In this document: one piece after another, positions 1 through 6,765 of the stretch | How the letters are laid out: each line of letters starts with the position of its first letter | Position numbering within the stretch: the stretch's first letter is position 1 | Source: Dethiosulfovibrio peptidovorans DSM 11002 | GTDB taxonomy: Bacteria; Synergistota; Synergistia; Synergistales; Dethiosulfovibrionaceae | Direction of reading: 5' to 3' | Assembly: GCF_000172975.1 (NCBI RefSeq) | Contig: NZ_ABTR02000001.1 | Span: forward strand, 844,501 to 908,500 | Length of the DNA: 64,000 nucleotides | Position numbers and translations under genes: made by a program | Notes under the pieces: generated by a model | Seen by the model: only the letters and a program-made list of their open reading frames with translations | Database searches by the model: none | What the model was told of the DNA's origin: nothing

Positions 1-31
1 GAACAGGCCCTTGGCCGGTCCGCAGATGTAA
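1..31 (-). pseudogene. IS3-family orfB transposase, distal fragment (continues off the window)
   Basis: Read on the minus strand directly after codon TAC at 1332-1330, bases 27-1 continue the orfB frame as I-C-G-P-A-K-G-L-F. This matches the stretch after the first catalytic Asp of the IS3 integrase core (D-I-T-Y...). Bases 28-31 are one copy of the GTAA target duplication of the IS5 element. The rest of orfB and the far IS3 end lie outside the window. The piece is short, but the exact in-frame continuation supports it. Confidence 0.75.
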
Positions 32-1329
32 GGGCACCTCTAGCAACCCCATATTTAGCGGTCTAAGCAGACAAAAAAGCCACAGACCAGAAACAGCGAC
101 AAATTAGGCTAAATCAGCGTTAAGATGATTCTCTATTGTCGCTCCGGTGACCTGAACAACTCGGCTTTTACCGTCATTTGGGCACGGCAGATATCGCCCC
201 TGACTTCATCATCAGGAACGAGAATCGAACGATGTTATAGGCCAGGTTTCTCAGTCCTATAGCGGTTGAAGCTCTGGCTTTCCCGATAGTTCGAACTATC
301 AGGTTGCCGGCCTTCATGGTTTGGGCTCCAAAGACGTGCTCCACTCGGCTTCGGACTTTGGATCTTGTTCTGTTACCCTGTTTTTCCCACCACGTGATGG
401 GTTTGCCTCTGTATCCTTTTCGTTGGATCTTCGGTCTGTAGCCTTGTTCCTCAAGCCAAGAGATTTTCTCATGGCTTCTATAAGCTGAGTCGGCATAGAC
501 GTCTTTGCTGCTGTTACTGGGATCGATGAGTTCCTCGAATACATTGCTGTCGTGGACCGATGCCTCGGTTACGCTGTATTTACGGATGATCTTGTTCTGA
601 GAGTCGATCTCTATGTGGTTCTTGTAGCCGAAGGAGCTTTTGCCGTTTTTCTTCGTCCACCTGGCATCGGTGTCTTTTTGAGATCTCTTGTTGTCGGGCC
701 AGTCTTCCGGTGGTTCTCCATCCTTGATCTTGCGGTTTTCATCCCGTTTGTTCCTCTGGATCGGGACCTTCACTATGGAGGCATCCACTATCTGCCCTTT
801 TTTTGCCTCGAAGCCGCTTTTACGGATGTGACCGTCAAAAAGATCGAACAGAGGCTTCATCAGTTCCGCCTTGGTCAGCTGCTCCCGAAAAAGCCATATA
901 GTCTTGGCATCAGGGACTTTGGCTTCCAGGGAGAGGCCGAGAAAACGTCTGAAGGAAAGCCTGTCCCTTACCTGAAACTCCATTGCGTCGTCCGACAGGT
1001 TGTACAGTGCCTGAAGCACCAGGATCTTGAACATGAGAAGAGGAGGGAAGGGCTTTCTTCCTCCCAGAGAATCCTTCTGTCTGAGCCCTTCGCGGAAGTC
1101 CTTCAACGGCTGCTCGAAGATGGACCAGTCCACCGCTTTCTCTATTCGTACCAGTGGATCGTTCACCTTTTCAAGGCTATCGTAGGCTATTTCTTCCGCA
1201 AAGAGGCTCCGCTGTTTCAAGGGGATCCCATCCCTTCTCGAGAATTTTTGGTTACAACCGGTATTTTAACATCCCAGCCTAAACAGGGGTTTTTCTCCCT
1301 GCCAGTTAGGGGAGTTTTTAGAGATGCCC
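32..1329. mobile_element. IS5-family insertion sequence, apparently intact
   Basis: The 1298-bp element has imperfect terminal inverted repeats: GGGCACCTCTAGCAAC at 32-47 and GGGCATCTCTAAAAAC on the minus strand from 1329. It is flanked by a perfect 4-bp direct repeat GTAA (28-31 and 1330-1333), as expected of IS5-type transposition. It carries one transposase gene with no visible disruption. It sits in orfB of an IS3 element, and its terminal sequence creates an in-frame stop there. The 250-bp MITE at 44616-44865 has closely similar ends. Confidence 0.93.
174..1220 (-). CDS. IS5-family transposase
   Basis: This 348-aa DDE transposase catalyses cut-and-paste movement of the surrounding IS. 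An N-terminal DUF772-type region (about 50-115, with FPPLLMFKILVLQALYNLSD) precedes the catalytic DDE_Tnp_1 core. Visible core motifs are GQIVDASIV (first Asp, about 145), VYADSAYRS (second Asp, about 243) and RSRVEHVFG (Glu, about 291). Length and layout are normal for the family, with no frameshift. The ORF lies fully inside the 32-1329 inverted repeats, so the element is probably functional. Confidence 0.95.
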   Translation of the reverse strand: MKQRSLFAEEIAYDSLEKVNDPLVRIEKAVDWSIFEQPLKDFREGLRQKDSLGGRKPFPPLLMFKILVLQALYNLSDDAMEFQVRDRLSFRRFLGLSLEAKVPDAKTIWLFREQLTKAELMKPLFDLFDGHIRKSGFEAKKGQIVDASIVKVPIQRNKRDENRKIKDGEPPEDWPDNKRSQKDTDARWTKKNGKSSFGYKNHIEIDSQNKIIRKYSVTEASVHDSNVFEELIDPSNSSKDVYADSAYRSHEKISWLEEQGYRPKIQRKGYRGKPITWWEKQGNRTRSKVRSRVEHVFGAQTMKAGNLIVRTIGKARASTAIGLRNLAYNIVRFSFLMMKSGAISAVPK

Positions 1330-1770
1330 GTAAGTTATATCCCAGGACCACAGCTGGTTAGGACCGTCGGCTTTATGGGTTGTTATAGGTTTTTTTACCG
1401 GAGCCGCCGTTCTGCCTCTATGGTTGATCTGTCTGTGTTTCCTGAGTATCCTGTAGAATGTCGATTCAGAGGCGATGTATATGCCTTTTTCCAGTAGATC
1501 GTTCACTATCTGGGCTGGCGGTGCGCTGGCGTATTCCGGGCTGTTGGCTATCTCTAGTACCTTTCGTTCTTCCTCTTGCGATAGCTTCTGAGGCGTCTTT
1601 CTGGGAGCGTGAGGTCTTTGGTCCTCTTTTACCTGGCCCTCTTTGCACCATCTCTGGAAGGTTCTCTCAGTGATGCCGACCTCTCTACAGGCTTTAGCCT
1701 GGGTAGCTCCGCTCGATACGGCTTCTTCGATCAGTTCTACTGCTTTACGGCGATCCGAGGCACCGATCAG
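1330..1770 (-). pseudogene. IS3-family orfB transposase, proximal part, interrupted by IS5
   Basis: In the -1 frame relative to orfA and overlapping its stop, this region encodes a helix-turn-helix (about ITERTFQRWC), an HTH_21-like segment (ASESTFYRILRKHRQ) and the start of the rve integrase core (PNQLWSWDITY). There is no ATG at the 5' end. Expression as an OrfAB fusion by -1 frameshifting is usual for IS3 elements, and a GGGGGGAAAA run near the end of orfA is a possible slip site. The IS5 insertion after the TAC codon at 1332-1330 adds three codons and a stop. The frame resumes at position 27. Confidence 0.85.
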
Positions 1771-2264
1771 TCGTCCTCGTTTTCCCCCCAGATCGCCTGG
1801 ACTTTTTTTCTCAATACCAGCAGGGCAGCCGCTTCAGCCAGGGCTTTGTCCTTACGTCTGAGCTCCTGTGCCAGCTTCTTGTGATCCTTCTTTACCTGGC
1901 TTACCTCATGCATAAGCTCCCTGACCTTGAGGCTCTGGCCATCGTTTGCCTCCTCGCAGGAGTTTCGCCAGCTTATAACCTGTTCGACGTACAGTCCTTT
2001 TTCCCTGCAGTACCGGGCCAGCTCCTCCTCGTTCATGGTGTAGGTCTCGTGGACTATGAGGAACTTGTCTCTGGAACTCCAGCTATCCGGTCTATCTTCG
2101 TCGCAGGGAGCTGCTTTGCCGGACGCACGGAGCTCTTTTCTCCAGTTGTAGAGGGTTGTCACCGTTATGCCAGTCTCTTTCGATAATTTAGGTATGGACA
2201 TGTTCTCCGGCGGCATCATTCTCTTTTTGATTGCCTCTTTTTGTTCTTTGCTGTACCTCGCCAT
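1767..2264 (-). CDS. IS3-family transposase OrfA
   Basis: This 165-aa helix-turn-helix protein begins MARYSKEQKEAI. The HTH region (about 24-45, SIPKLSKETGITVTTLYNWR) is followed by a coiled-coil/leucine-zipper-like C-terminal segment (about 115-155) typical of IS3 OrfA proteins, which bind the IS ends. The ATG at 2264 was preferred over an upstream GTG because GGAGGTG lies six bases before it. OrfB overlaps its end in the -1 frame. Since orfB is interrupted, OrfA alone may only act as a DNA-binding regulator. Confidence 0.85.
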   Translation of the reverse strand: MARYSKEQKEAIKKRMMPPENMSIPKLSKETGITVTTLYNWRKELRASGKAAPCDEDRPDSWSSRDKFLIVHETYTMNEEELARYCREKGLYVEQVISWRNSCEEANDGQSLKVRELMHEVSQVKKDHKKLAQELRRKDKALAEAAALLVLRKKVQAIWGENEDD

Positions 2265-2310
2265 GTGTCGCACCTCCAGGGAGCCTCTCTCGACTCGCTA
2301 AACTAGTCTA

Positions 2311-2658
2311 TCATGCGACACCTATTTTGGCAGGTAGGGGTATGTAATCGTTGTAGTTACAGACCTGTATTGGAAATTCACTTCCTGTTTTAGGCGATAC
2401 ATAGGGGCTTTTGATTCGATGCTGGATATATCCTGCGATGGTTTTTCTCGGCACAGCTTTCTGTATATCGGATAGATTTTCGTCTCCTTGGTTGACGATT
2501 CCCCCGAGGAAAGTCAGAGAAGAGTTAGACTGAGGGCACAGGTCTATCACGAGTACCTTTTTAGCCCGATGGTTTTTAGCGTATTCCGAGGCTAGCTGGA
2601 ATGTCAGGTAGCTTTTTCCAACCCCACCTTTGTTGTTCCACACAGCATATACGATCAT
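2311..2658 (-). pseudogene. ParA/Soj-type ATPase, 3' end lost to IS3 insertion
   Basis: It encodes the N-terminal ~112 residues of a ParA-family ATPase. Visible are the deviant Walker A motif NKGGVGKSYLT near residue 10 and the VLVIDLCPQSNSS box (Walker A', about 36-48). ParA proteins are normally 250 residues or more. This one ends a few codons after IYIPLPAK-like sequence, where the IS3 end (about 2320) begins; the last residues GVA come from the IS. AGGAGGGGG precedes the ATG. It could be plasmid- or phage-type partition DNA; no parB is visible in the window. Confidence 0.8.
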
Positions 2659-2740
2659 AACGCAATTCCCCCTCCTGTTTTAAGGAAATTGTAGCAGGGA
2701 AAGCCTCTTTACTGTTAATAGACCTGAAAGCCGGTAGAAC

Positions 2741-2770
2741 AAAAAGGACCCGGCCTTTCGGCCGGGTCTT
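2741..2770 (-). terminator. Rho-independent terminator after the sigma-factor gene
   Basis: A perfect 9-bp stem GACCCGGCC/GGCCGGGTC with a four-base loop (arms 2747-2755 and 2760-2768) is followed on the minus strand by CTTTTTG. It closes the minus-strand operon running from 4342 to 2777. Confidence 0.9.
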
Positions 2771-2776
2771 TGGGGG

Positions 2777-3351
2777 TTACAGCAGGTCTTTCAGAAAATC
2801 CTCCAGCTTTTTTCTCAGCTTTCTGACCATGACGCTGACGTTCTGCTGGGAGCATCCCAGGTCTTTCGCTATTTCCTTTTGCCTCAGGCCTCGAAGAAGG
2901 CCTTCAACCAGCAGAAATTCCTGGGGATCTATGGGTATTCCCGCAAGCAGAAGCTTGGGGTCTTGGGGTTGTATAGTGGGTTTGGATCCTCCGGCTCGTA
3001 GCCGGTCTCGGCCATTTCCTCGAAGCTGCCGTGGTCGGCCTGACGACGGAGCTTTTTCGCGGCGTCTCTTACCCTGCCGGGGAGCATGTTGGACAGGTAG
3101 AGGGGCAGAGGTTGTTCGTCCGGACACTGTATTATGAGCTCCAGAGCGTGACAGGCGGCCTCGCCCAGGAGTTCCTCGAAGTCGGCGCCCCGCCCGGCAT
3201 AGCGTTTCGCCAGGGTTTTTATGAGGGGCAGGAATCGAAGCACCAGTTCCTCCAGATCGAGTATGTCGTCGGTTCCGTCGCAGGGGCAGTCCCCTCCGAT
3301 GATTTTGCTTTCGTCTATGGGTTTTATGGTTTTCTTTTTTTCCTGGTGCAT
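2777..3351 (-). pseudogene. Sigma-70-family factor split by an 8-bp tandem duplication
   Basis: The first frame (3351 down to about 2960) encodes a region-2-like segment with LVLRFLPLIKTLAKRYAG and DFEELLGEA. The second frame (to 2777) encodes a region-4 HTH, RQKEIAKDLGCSQQNVSVM. The break lies at a tandem ACCCCAAG repeat (2954-2969). Removing one copy joins the frames as Y-N-P-K-L-L-L-A-G and gives a 188-aa protein, with the total divisible by three. AAGGAGG precedes the ATG. As read, it is either inactive or switched off. In Bacillus, YvrJ lies beside the split sigma factor SigO/RsoA, a context resembling this one. Confidence 0.8.
2954..2969 (-). repeat. 8-bp tandem duplication ACCCCAAG x2 inside the sigma gene
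   Basis: Two adjacent identical 8-bp units on the minus strand shift the reading frame between sigma regions 2 and 4. Deleting one unit restores a continuous frame. Slipped-strand mispairing could gain or lose a unit. Confidence 0.9.
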
Positions 3352-3373
3352 CTTATATAAACCTCCTTCGGTT

Positions 3374-3709
3374 TTATACAGCTAGATGGACGAATCCCCT
3401 GTCTCGATAAGGCAGGATCGACTCGAAGCCTTCTTCTCTCGCTACGGCGCAGAAGAGTTCCTGACGGTTTCTCGAGACCACCACGTCCGCCGCCGCACCT
3501 TTCATGTGTCGGCTGCGAGGCACTCCTCCGACCTCGGAGTTATGCCTTGGGCATCTGTAGCCGCTGGTTATCCTCAGTGGACCCCAGCGGCCCCGGAGGG
3601 CCTCCAACCGGCTCAGAAGCTCCGGTTGGAGACGCACCGTGAGGCAGCAGGGACACTGAAACTCTCGAAGCGAGAAGTGGGGCGCTATTCGGATGTCGTT
3701 GTCATCCAC
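3374..3709 (-). CDS. Peptidase M15 family protein (phage-endolysin-like)
   Basis: This 111-aa protein fits the Peptidase_M15_3 family, zinc L,D- or D,D-carboxypeptidases that cut peptidoglycan peptides. Zn-site motifs are visible: YRCPRHN, SRHMKGAAADV (His and Asp ligands, about 67-77) and a terminal GFVHLAV with the third His. No signal peptide or cell-wall-binding domain is seen, as in small phage-type enzymes. Translation starts at GTG and overlaps the YvrJ stop by 8 bp, so coupling is likely. It probably acts with the phage-like genes of the same operon, though the substrate is unproven. Confidence 0.8.
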   Translation of the reverse strand: MDDNDIRIAPHFSLREFQCPCCLTVRLQPELLSRLEALRGRWGPLRITSGYRCPRHNSEVGGVPRSRHMKGAAADVVVSRNRQELFCAVAREEGFESILPYRDRGFVHLAV

Positions 3710-3854
3710 GGCGACCTTCCTCGACTATGGCCAGTTTCAGTTCCTGTATGGCCTGGCTGAGCCCTTCCAGCCTGCTTTCCATGCGGATCAGCAGGTAGGC
3801 TGCCACCGCTATGGAGAAGCCGTTCTGGGCTATGCCGGCCAGTAAGTCTTCCAT
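3702..3854 (-). CDS. YvrJ family small protein
   Basis: The 50-aa peptide begins MEDLLAGIAQNGFSIAVAAY, continues LLIRMESRLEGL, and ends in a charged, helical tail. One hydrophobic segment (about 4-24) followed by a short amphipathic coil is the YvrJ pattern and recalls small holin-like phage proteins. Function is unknown. In Bacillus subtilis yvrJ belongs to the SigO/RsoA locus. It lies between the DUF2922 gene and the M15 peptidase, overlapping the latter by 8 bp. Confidence 0.8.
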   Translation of the reverse strand: MEDLLAGIAQNGFSIAVAAYLLIRMESRLEGLSQAIQELKLAIVEEGRRG

Positions 3855-3872
3855 TTATCTCTATCCTCCTCG

Positions 3873-4079
3873 CTACTGGGTTATGATCTCCTCCACGGTG
3901 CGGTCGATAAGCTCGGCCTCTACTATGGTGGTTACCGCCGGAAGAACCGCTCCGTTGTCTATGACGGACTGCATGGCCGTCCTGACCTCGGTTTCCGTGA
4001 GGGTTTCCTTGGCGTGCTTCAGGGAGATGCTCTTTTTTGTTCCGTCCGATCTCCCGAAGGTCATCTTAACGGTTTTCAT
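3873..4079 (-). CDS. DUF2922 domain protein
   Basis: The 68-aa protein begins MKTVKMTFGRSDGTKKSISL, followed by an LTETEVRTAMQSVIDNG segment and a C-terminal strand (VEAELIDRTVEEI). This is the usual compact DUF2922 layout. DUF2922 genes commonly sit beside DUF1659 and YvrJ genes, as here, and their role is not established. GAGGAGGTG precedes the ATG. It is the second gene of the minus-strand operon starting at 4342. Confidence 0.85.
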   Translation of the reverse strand: MKTVKMTFGRSDGTKKSISLKHAKETLTETEVRTAMQSVIDNGAVLPAVTTIVEAELIDRTVEEIITQ

Positions 4080-4123
4080 TTTTTCACCTCCTCTCCTGTG
4101 CGCTTAAGGTCCGAACGGTCCGG

Positions 4124-4342
4124 TTAGTCCGAGACTATGTCGGTGTCGATTTTGTGGACTTCCACGACCGGGACGTCCAGAAGGGTTCCCATGGCGGCAG
4201 CCACGGCGTCCAGCTGGTCGGCGGTCATGGCGGGGTTGGCCCTGGAGATGGACAGACTCCCGAGCTTGGGAGCGCCGTCCGCCGAGGTTCCCACCTGGCA
4301 GCGAAGCACTACTCTGCTGCTTGACGGTACGAAGGATGCCAT
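4124..4342 (-). CDS. DUF1659 domain protein
   Basis: The 72-aa protein begins MASFVPSSSRVVLRCQ and contains LGSLSISRANPAMTADQLDAV. It shows the DUF1659 pattern of a beta hairpin followed by an acidic helix (about 45-62). The frame stays open further upstream, but the ATG at 4342 was chosen for its ideal AAAGGAGGTG ribosome site. It is the first gene of the DUF1659-DUF2922-YvrJ-M15-sigma operon. The biochemical role is unknown. Confidence 0.85.
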   Translation of the reverse strand: MASFVPSSSRVVLRCQVGTSADGAPKLGSLSISRANPAMTADQLDAVAAAMGTLLDVPVVEVHKIDTDIVSD

Positions 4343-4451
4343 TCGAGCACCTCCTTTCTTCTTGGGGTCTATTATGTAAAGTGGGCTCGAGAGGGGTTTT
4401 ATACAAACAGATTCATAAACGACTTTCTCCAGGGCGTTTACTCTATCCTTG

Positions 4452-4480
4452 ATTATAGTAAATCGAGCAAAATTTAACAA
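4452..4480 (-). promoter_or_regulatory. Sigma-70-type promoter for the DUF1659 operon
   Basis: On the minus strand, TTGTTA (4480-4475), a 17-bp spacer and a consensus TATAAT (4457-4452) lie about 110 bp upstream of the DUF1659 start. Confidence 0.75.
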
Positions 4481-4527
4481 GATCTTGATTATAAATAGTT
4501 TATAATCAATAATGGGGAGTAGCAATA

Positions 4528-4571
4528 CAAAAAAAGCAGTCTTGACTTTGTCTGAAAAGTCAAGACTGCTC
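4528..4571 (-). terminator. Terminator after the SecB-like gene
   Basis: A long stem AGCAGTCTTGACTTT/AAAGTCAAGACTGCT with a short loop is followed on the minus strand by seven T residues. It ends the DUF6883-DUF4926-SecB operon and separates it from the DUF1659 operon promoter. Confidence 0.9.
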
Positions 4572-4602
4572 CATTAATGAATCTAATCGTTCGGTCTGGC
4601 TA

Positions 4603-5043
4603 TCATTCCGAGGTTTTTTTCGTTTCCTCTGACCTTAGCATTTCCACAAAGTTGACGGGGGGGAGGATCAAGGTGCTATCGGTATTCGCCATCAATGTGA
4701 TCTGAGAGATTATAGATCTTACGTATGGGAACAGAATCGCAGCGGCGTTTGTTTCTATAAGCTTGTTTTTTAGATCTAGACCGACGCTGTCGTCCACTTG
4801 AAAAAAGCCTGAAACGGTAACACCGACGGAAAAAGGATAATTATTTTCTCTTGGTTTTTCAAATACATCGACGGAGATCGATAGAGAAAAACTATTTTCG
4901 CTTATGCTTTTCATCTCACGGTTTAAGCTTAAATCTAGAGGAATCATCCCTTCTATTTTTTCATAGTTTGGATTCCTCTCAAAGCAAGCCCGTTCAAGCT
5001 TATAATCCGTAAATTTAAGAACACAACCGGTCGAAATCGTCAT
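4603..5043 (-). CDS. SecB-like chaperone (possible TAC-system chaperone)
   Basis: The 146-aa protein resembles the SecB fold: strands with YPFSVGVTVSGFFQVDD (about 81-97), then NAAAILFPYVRSIISQITLM (about 109-128) and the terminal LILPPVNFVEM. The last two segments match the SecB helix and its L-P-P-x-N/D-F signature. SecB holds nascent or unfolded proteins open. Here it lies one base after a DUF4926 gene that follows a DUF6883 gene, rather than in a housekeeping context. This is the arrangement of toxin-antitoxin-chaperone loci. The ATG at 5043 was preferred because the longer frame overlaps DUF4926 entirely out of register. Confidence 0.75.
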   Translation of the reverse strand: MTISTGCVLKFTDYKLERACFERNPNYEKIEGMIPLDLSLNREMKSISENSFSLSISVDVFEKPRENNYPFSVGVTVSGFFQVDDSVGLDLKNKLIETNAAAILFPYVRSIISQITLMANTDSTLILPPVNFVEMLRSEETKKTSE

Positions 5044-5044
5044 T

Positions 5045-5338
5045 TTACGAAGCAAGAGCAATCTGATCGCATCCGTCGACCAAGGTTCCTTTGAGGGAAA
5101 AGGACGTGTCCGACAGTGCATATTTCAGGGAAGTTCCATGAAGAGGGACATCGCTATCCGGATTTTTCCAGATAACCGATTCGATCTTATCTATTAGTAC
5201 ATCGAAAAGTTCCCAGTCTCCATCGGAGGATTCAACCTCTACGGTGTAAAAAGAGCCCCCCGAACCTACATGGACAACGGTTCCTTCAGTACCGTCCCTC
5301 AGCTTAACCATGTCAAGCTCATCTATTTTTGCATACAT
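5045..5338 (-). CDS. DUF4926-like protein with C-terminal extension (candidate antitoxin)
   Basis: The 97-aa protein has an N-terminal small beta-barrel-like region (about 5-60: DELDMVKLRDGTEGTVVHVG and YTVEVESSDGDWELFDV) typical of DUF4926. It is followed by about 35 extra residues (NPDSDVPLHGTSLKY onward) that DUF4926 proteins usually lack. In known chaperone-dependent systems such as Mycobacterium HigBA-SecB, the antitoxin carries a C-terminal chaperone-addiction tail, so the extension fits a SecB-bound antitoxin. It overlaps the DUF6883 gene by 20 bp and precedes secB-like by one base. The antitoxin role is inferred. Confidence 0.65.
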   Translation of the reverse strand: MYAKIDELDMVKLRDGTEGTVVHVGSGGSFYTVEVESSDGDWELFDVLIDKIESVIWKNPDSDVPLHGTSLKYALSDTSFSLKGTLVDGCDQIALAS

Positions 5339-5666
5339 GTATCGTCACCAACCTTAAAGTACTGCCTATTTTTTGCCAAGCTGTTAGCACCTTAGCTACT
5401 CGACCGTTTTCTCCCTCAATTTCGAGTATCAATTCATAACGCAAAGATCCATCCGGAGTACGACCCTTTTCCGTTAGTCTGTCTACATTTTGCAACACGG
5501 CAGCCTTTATTTTTTCTATCAGCTTATCTCCATTAGACGAATTAAAGCCTAATACCGATTCGAAAACAAAAGCCTTATGTTTCCCCGAAGGGTGCTGCTC
5601 GTTCAGAGCATACCTGAAAATCTTAGCCTCAGGTATCTCTATGGTCAGATTATTTAAACTAGCCAA
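5319..5666 (-). CDS. DUF6883-like protein (candidate toxin)
   Basis: The 115-aa protein carries the DUF6883 pattern: PEAKIFRYALNEQHPSGKHKAFVFESVLGF (cited in pieces: AKIFRYALNEQHPSGKHKA, then FVFESVLGF), YELILEIEGENGR and VLTAWQKI...LRLVTIHV. DUF6883 genes are frequently adjacent to DUF4926 genes; a toxin or nuclease role has been suspected but I know of no proof. Translation probably starts at TTG (5666) behind a GGGGGAGG site. It is first in a tight three-gene operon with DUF4926 and a SecB-like chaperone, behind a good promoter at 5710-5738. Confidence 0.65.
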   Translation of the reverse strand: MASLNNLTIEIPEAKIFRYALNEQHPSGKHKAFVFESVLGFNSSNGDKLIEKIKAAVLQNVDRLTEKGRTPDGSLRYELILEIEGENGRVAKVLTAWQKIGSTLRLVTIHVCKNR

Positions 5667-5709
5667 AACGCCTCCCCCTCAGGAGATCTCCACCGTCTCT
5701 ATATTCTAG

Positions 5710-5738
5710 ATCCTATTACCCACCGCCGATCCCGTCAA
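5710..5738 (-). promoter_or_regulatory. Promoter of the DUF6883-DUF4926-SecB operon
   Basis: On the minus strand, TTGACG (5738-5733), a 17-bp spacer and TAGGAT (5715-5710) lie 45 bp upstream of the TTG start. Confidence 0.6.
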
Positions 5739-5772
5739 GAGAGGTCAGACAACTCGATCTGTCTCGGTGATC

Positions 5773-6753
5773 CTATGCTCGTCGTTCCTCCAGCTGACCA
5801 GCGTAGTGGCAGGCTACCCAGCGGCCGGGTTCCATCTGACGAAGTTCCGGGGTCTCCACTGTGCACCGTTCCTGGCGAAAGCGGCATCGTCCGGCGAAGC
5901 GGCATCCCGCCGGGGGCTCTATGGGGCTGGGAACGTCTCCCTCCAGGAGGATTCTGTCTCTGTCGACGTCGACCTTGGCTATCGGTATGGCCGAGAGCAG
6001 GGCCTGAGTGTAGGGATGGAGGGGGTTCTTGAATATGGATCTGTAGTCGGTGAGCTCCACCATCGACCCGAGGTACATGACGGCGATTCTGTCAGAGACG
6101 TGTTTGACCACCGAGAGGTCGTGGGATATGAAGAGATAGGTCAGTCCCAGCTCTTTCTGGAGGTTTTTCATCAGGTTGAGTATCTGTGCCTGGATGCACA
6201 CGTCCAGAGCGGAGACCGGCTCGTCCTGAACTATGAATTCCGGGTTCAGAGCGAGGGCCCTGGCTATGCCCACCCTCTGGCGCCGCCCTCCGTCGAGCTC
6301 GTGGGGGTAGGCGTTGGTGAGTCTGGTGGCCAGTCCGACTATGTCCATGAGCTCCCTGATTCTGGCGGGTCGCTCGGTTTTTCCGGTGTAGCGGTTGTTG
6401 ACCTCCAGGGGCTCGGATATGAGCTCCGAGACGGTCATTCTGGGGTTGAGGCAGGAGTACGGGTCCTGAAAGACCATCTGCATCTTGGTCCTGAGGTTGG
6501 CCAGCCTTTTTCCCGAGGCGGAGAGAACGTCTTCTCCGTCCATGAGGACCTGTCCCGCCGTGGCCTCCAGCAGCCTTATGAGGACCCGGCCGGTGGTGGA
6601 TTTACCGCAGCCCGACTCTCCCACCAGGCCCAGGGTTTCGCCTTTGTCTATGTGAAAGCTGAGGTCGTCCACGGCGTGGAGCATCCCTCTTTTGGTTTTG
6701 AAGTATTTCTTGAGGTTGTTTACCTCTATGAGTTTGTTTCCTACTGCGACCAT
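5773..6753 (-). CDS. Oligopeptide/dipeptide ABC transporter ATP-binding protein (DppF/OppF type)
   Basis: The 326-aa ATPase energises peptide import with the partner ATPase immediately upstream. Walker A is GESGCGKST (45-53), Walker B is FIVQDEP with the D-loop SALD, and the H-loop is FISHDLSVV. The C-terminal oligo_HPY extension is present ([16 protein letters not shown], with Cys residues). The ABC signature reads LDGGRRQR rather than the usual LSGGQRQR; since other motifs are intact it is probably still active. It is last in a five-gene minus-strand operon starting with the binding protein at 11222. Confidence 0.92.
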   Translation of the reverse strand: MVAVGNKLIEVNNLKKYFKTKRGMLHAVDDLSFHIDKGETLGLVGESGCGKSTTGRVLIRLLEATAGQVLMDGEDVLSASGKRLANLRTKMQMVFQDPYSCLNPRMTVSELISEPLEVNNRYTGKTERPARIRELMDIVGLATRLTNAYPHELDGGRRQRVGIARALALNPEFIVQDEPVSALDVCIQAQILNLMKNLQKELGLTYLFISHDLSVVKHVSDRIAVMYLGSMVELTDYRSIFKNPLHPYTQALLSAIPIAKVDVDRDRILLEGDVPSPIEPPAGCRFAGRCRFRQERCTVETPELRQMEPGRWVACHYAGQLEERRA

Positions 6754-6765
6754 GACGGGCCCTCC

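Larger units (their letters stand above)
1..2320 (-). mobile_element. IS3-family insertion sequence, interrupted by an IS5-family element
   Basis: It comprises orfA (2264-1767) and orfB (1770-1330, continued at 31-1), with the IS5 element at 32-1329 inside orfB. The orfA-proximal end is probably near 2320, where the minus strand begins TGTCGCATGATAGAC and the ParA reading frame stops making sense. The opposite terminus is beyond the left edge, so the inverted repeat cannot be verified. It is inserted in a ParA-family gene. OrfB is split, so the element should not transpose on its own. Confidence 0.8.

Noticed and set aside
2777-3127. Independent 116-aa protein encoded by the second frame of the sigma gene
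   Set aside because: Its first ~50 residues are a shadow of the region-2 frame, and no start with a ribosome site lies near the region-4 part. The 8-bp duplication explains the two frames better.
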